From contig CAUJJV010000151.1 of assembly GCA_963205375.1 (NCBI GenBank), positions 1 through 37,516 of the forward strand: 37,516 nt of DNA, given 5' to 3'. The notes beneath the pieces were generated by a model. That model had not been told where the DNA came from, ran no database searches, and was given only the letters and a program-made list of their open reading frames with translations. This document shows positions 35,831 to 37,516 of the stretch, piece by piece. Positions within the stretch are counted from its first letter, which is position 1; each line of letters begins with the position of its first letter. Made by a program: the position numbers and the translations under genes. Origin of the DNA: Pseudomonadota bacterium. GTDB taxonomy: Bacteria > Pseudomonadota > Gammaproteobacteria > Burkholderiales > Burkholderiaceae_C.

Positions 35831-37177
35831 ATGAAAAAACTGGGCACCACGCTCACGTTGCTTGCCGGACTGGCGACTTCACAGGTTTTCGCATGGGGCA
35901 ACCACAGCTTTCCTGCCTACCGGGCATTTGAAAAAATGCCGGAGCTGGCTCAGGCCCAGGTTGTCACCGTGGAACCGCTGGAAAGCTTCCTCAGAGCCGA
36001 AGAAAAAACGCTGGAAGCCCTGCTGGCCAGCCAGGAAGCCTGGGCCGCGGCCAATCTGGATAAGTACCCTGCACGACCGGCCATGCTCGCGTTCAAGGCC
36101 GATCCCGCACGTTCCGATGATGCCCGGAGGCTGGCATTCCTGATGGCCCTTCGTGTGGCGCCCAATGCCAAACTGGCGCTCTACTACCAGCCGGACCCGC
36201 TCAACCCGACAGCCCATGGCCCTGTACTGCCCTATGCAGCGGTCAACACCCTGCCTGAGCCTGCCAAGCCCACACAGCGCTTCATTGGCCTCAAACCCGG
36301 TGACACCATCAGCCCGCTGGTGGTGCTGGCATCGGCCTCGGACGAGCCAGACTATGGCCTGGATATCAATCTCTGGGAAGACAGCCCCTCCGACTGGGGC
36401 AAGGCCTACGGGTTCGGCAAGCTCCCGTTTGGTAACCCTGCCCTGTCCTATTCCACACAGGCTCCTTTCCATATGGGCTTCATGCACGAGAGCGCAGTGC
36501 TGTATGCGGCGGCACCCTTCCTCAAGCGGACATTCCCCCTGCTGCGCTCCTACCAGTACACCAGCCTGGCAGCACTGGCCTTTCGCACCGGACATCCTTA
36601 CTGGGGCTGGCGCTTTACCGGCCTGTCGCTGCACTACCTGCAGGACCTCACACAGCCTTACCACGCCAGCCTTGCGCCGGGCGAGTCCACACTGAAGCTC
36701 CTGGCAGCCAATGCCCTGGCCATGGCGGGCATGTCCGGCATGAAAAACGACATGGTTGTCCTGCTTTCCAACCGCCACCTGGCACTGGAAAAATACCAGA
36801 CCGAACTGCTGCACGCGGCAGCTATTGCAAAGAAAGACACCGCCATCGAACAATCGCTGCGCAATCAGGACCGCGACCGCAGCTACCCGGACTGGAATGA
36901 CCGTTATGTGCGCGACACCGTATCCGCGCAGTCTGCCGCTGCCGGCGCCCCGCTGGTGGCCACACTGGTGGTCACCATGCCTCCGGGTTACGTATCAGAT
37001 CCGGCATTTGACTTTGGTGTCAAGGAAGACGGCATCAACCTGACTGCCGAGCTGGCCCAGCGCACGCCGGCCGACCGCGCGCGGCTGGACGCAGCCATTG
37101 CCGACCTTTTAGGCAATTTTGGCGCACACAGCCGCAATGCGGTGCGCGGCATCCTCAAGGCAAGTCCTCAGCCTTGA
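35831..37177 (+). CDS. Secreted S1/P1 nuclease / zinc-dependent phospholipase C-like protein
   Basis: Signal peptide followed by WGNHSFPAYRAF; GLSLHYLQDLTQPYHASL histidine-rich motif. Confidence 0.7.
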   Translation: MKKLGTTLTLLAGLATSQVFAWGNHSFPAYRAFEKMPELAQAQVVTVEPLESFLRAEEKTLEALLASQEAWAAANLDKYPARPAMLAFKADPARSDDARRLAFLMALRVAPNAKLALYYQPDPLNPTAHGPVLPYAAVNTLPEPAKPTQRFIGLKPGDTISPLVVLASASDEPDYGLDINLWEDSPSDWGKAYGFGKLPFGNPALSYSTQAPFHMGFMHESAVLYAAAPFLKRTFPLLRSYQYTSLAALAFRTGHPYWGWRFTGLSLHYLQDLTQPYHASLAPGESTLKLLAANALAMAGMSGMKNDMVVLLSNRHLALEKYQTELLHAAAIAKKDTAIEQSLRNQDRDRSYPDWNDRYVRDTVSAQSAAAGAPLVATLVVTMPPGYVSDPAFDFGVKEDGINLTAELAQRTPADRARLDAAIADLLGNFGAHSRNAVRGILKASPQP

Positions 37178-37196
37178 GTCAGCCAATACTGTTATA

Positions 37197-37207
37197 TTGC
37201 ACTGCAA
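37197..37207. promoter_or_regulatory. Palindrome TTGCA-C-TGCAA upstream of phaZ-like gene
   Basis: Perfect 5-bp arms 22 bp upstream of the ATG; candidate PhaR-like operator. Confidence 0.4.
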
Positions 37208-37229
37208 CATTTCCGAAAGCGAGATTTTC

Positions 37230-37516
37230 ATGCTGTACCAGCTCTACGAGACCCAACGTTCCCTGATGGAGCCGTTTTCCGATCTGGCTTTGGCCGCTGC
37301 CAAACTGTACGGGAACCCCCTGTCGGTGGCCGGACAGAACCCGTTCGCCCAGCGTATTTCTGCCGGATATGACCTGATGCACCGTCTGGGCAAGGACTAC
37401 GAAAAACCCGAATTCGGCTTGCGCACCATTGATGTGGACGGCGTGGATGTCGCCATCCACGAGCGGGTGGAAATCAACAAGCCATTTTGCGAACTGCGCC
37501 GCTTCAAGCGTTTCAG
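37230..37516 (+). CDS. phaZ: Intracellular polyhydroxybutyrate depolymerase, 5' partial
   Basis: Manual translation MLYQLYETQRSLMEPFSDLALAAAKLYGNPL...RLGKDYEKPEFGLRTIDVDG; runs off the window end (absent from ORF track). Confidence 0.8.
   Translation, partial: MLYQLYETQRSLMEPFSDLALAAAKLYGNPLSVAGQNPFAQRISAGYDLMHRLGKDYEKPEFGLRTIDVDGVDVAIHERVEINKPFCELRRFKRF

Noticed and set aside
1-37516. CRISPR arrays, transposases, integrases, phage genes, rRNA
   Set aside because: None seen: no regularly spaced repeats, no recombinase/transposase motifs, no rRNA-like segments in the window.

Overview
GC-rich chromosomal segment, most likely from a betaproteobacterium (Comamonadaceae-like, judged from gene content and remembered protein similarity; no search was run). 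The left ~24 kb is a sulfur-oxidation region. On the minus strand it carries DUF302 lipoprotein - cytochrome c - soxC-soxD-soxY-soxZ-soxA-soxX-soxB, divergent from a CsoR-family regulator. It is followed by a CDF metal transporter translationally coupled to a circularly permuted ATP-grasp enzyme, a DUF3149 mini-protein, a cytochrome c plus Crp/Fnr regulator pair, a DUF4395 membrane protein, and a TetR-controlled DevBCA/HlyD-type ABC exporter. A second sulfur block follows: rhodanese, methyltransferase, a small TM protein, a thioredoxin-like protein, a SoxH-like MBL hydrolase, YeeE/YedE, cytochrome c4, flavocytochrome c sulfide dehydrogenase, cytochrome c, and a SoxR/BigR-like ArsR regulator. 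The right part is largely housekeeping: tRNA-Val, dnaQ, the isc operon (iscRSUA-hscBA-fdx), uvrB, nitronate monooxygenase-like, aromatic aminotransferase, a hypothetical secreted protein, an S1/P1-PLC-like secreted protein, and the 5' end of an intracellular PHB depolymerase gene. Observations most worth follow-up: (i) FNR-type boxes at several promoters of the sulfur region together with a local E-x-x-S-R Fnr homologue that keeps only three of the four FNR cysteines; (ii) a strong intrinsic terminator inside the sox operon between soxX and soxB; (iii) a CsoR-family protein with a displaced second cysteine and nearby operator-like repeats; (iv) a circularly permuted ATP-grasp/CDF couple; (v) a shared 34-bp intergenic repeat; (vi) a stacked hairpin zone with a stop codon in a loop. 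All functional proposals are hypotheses made without database access.
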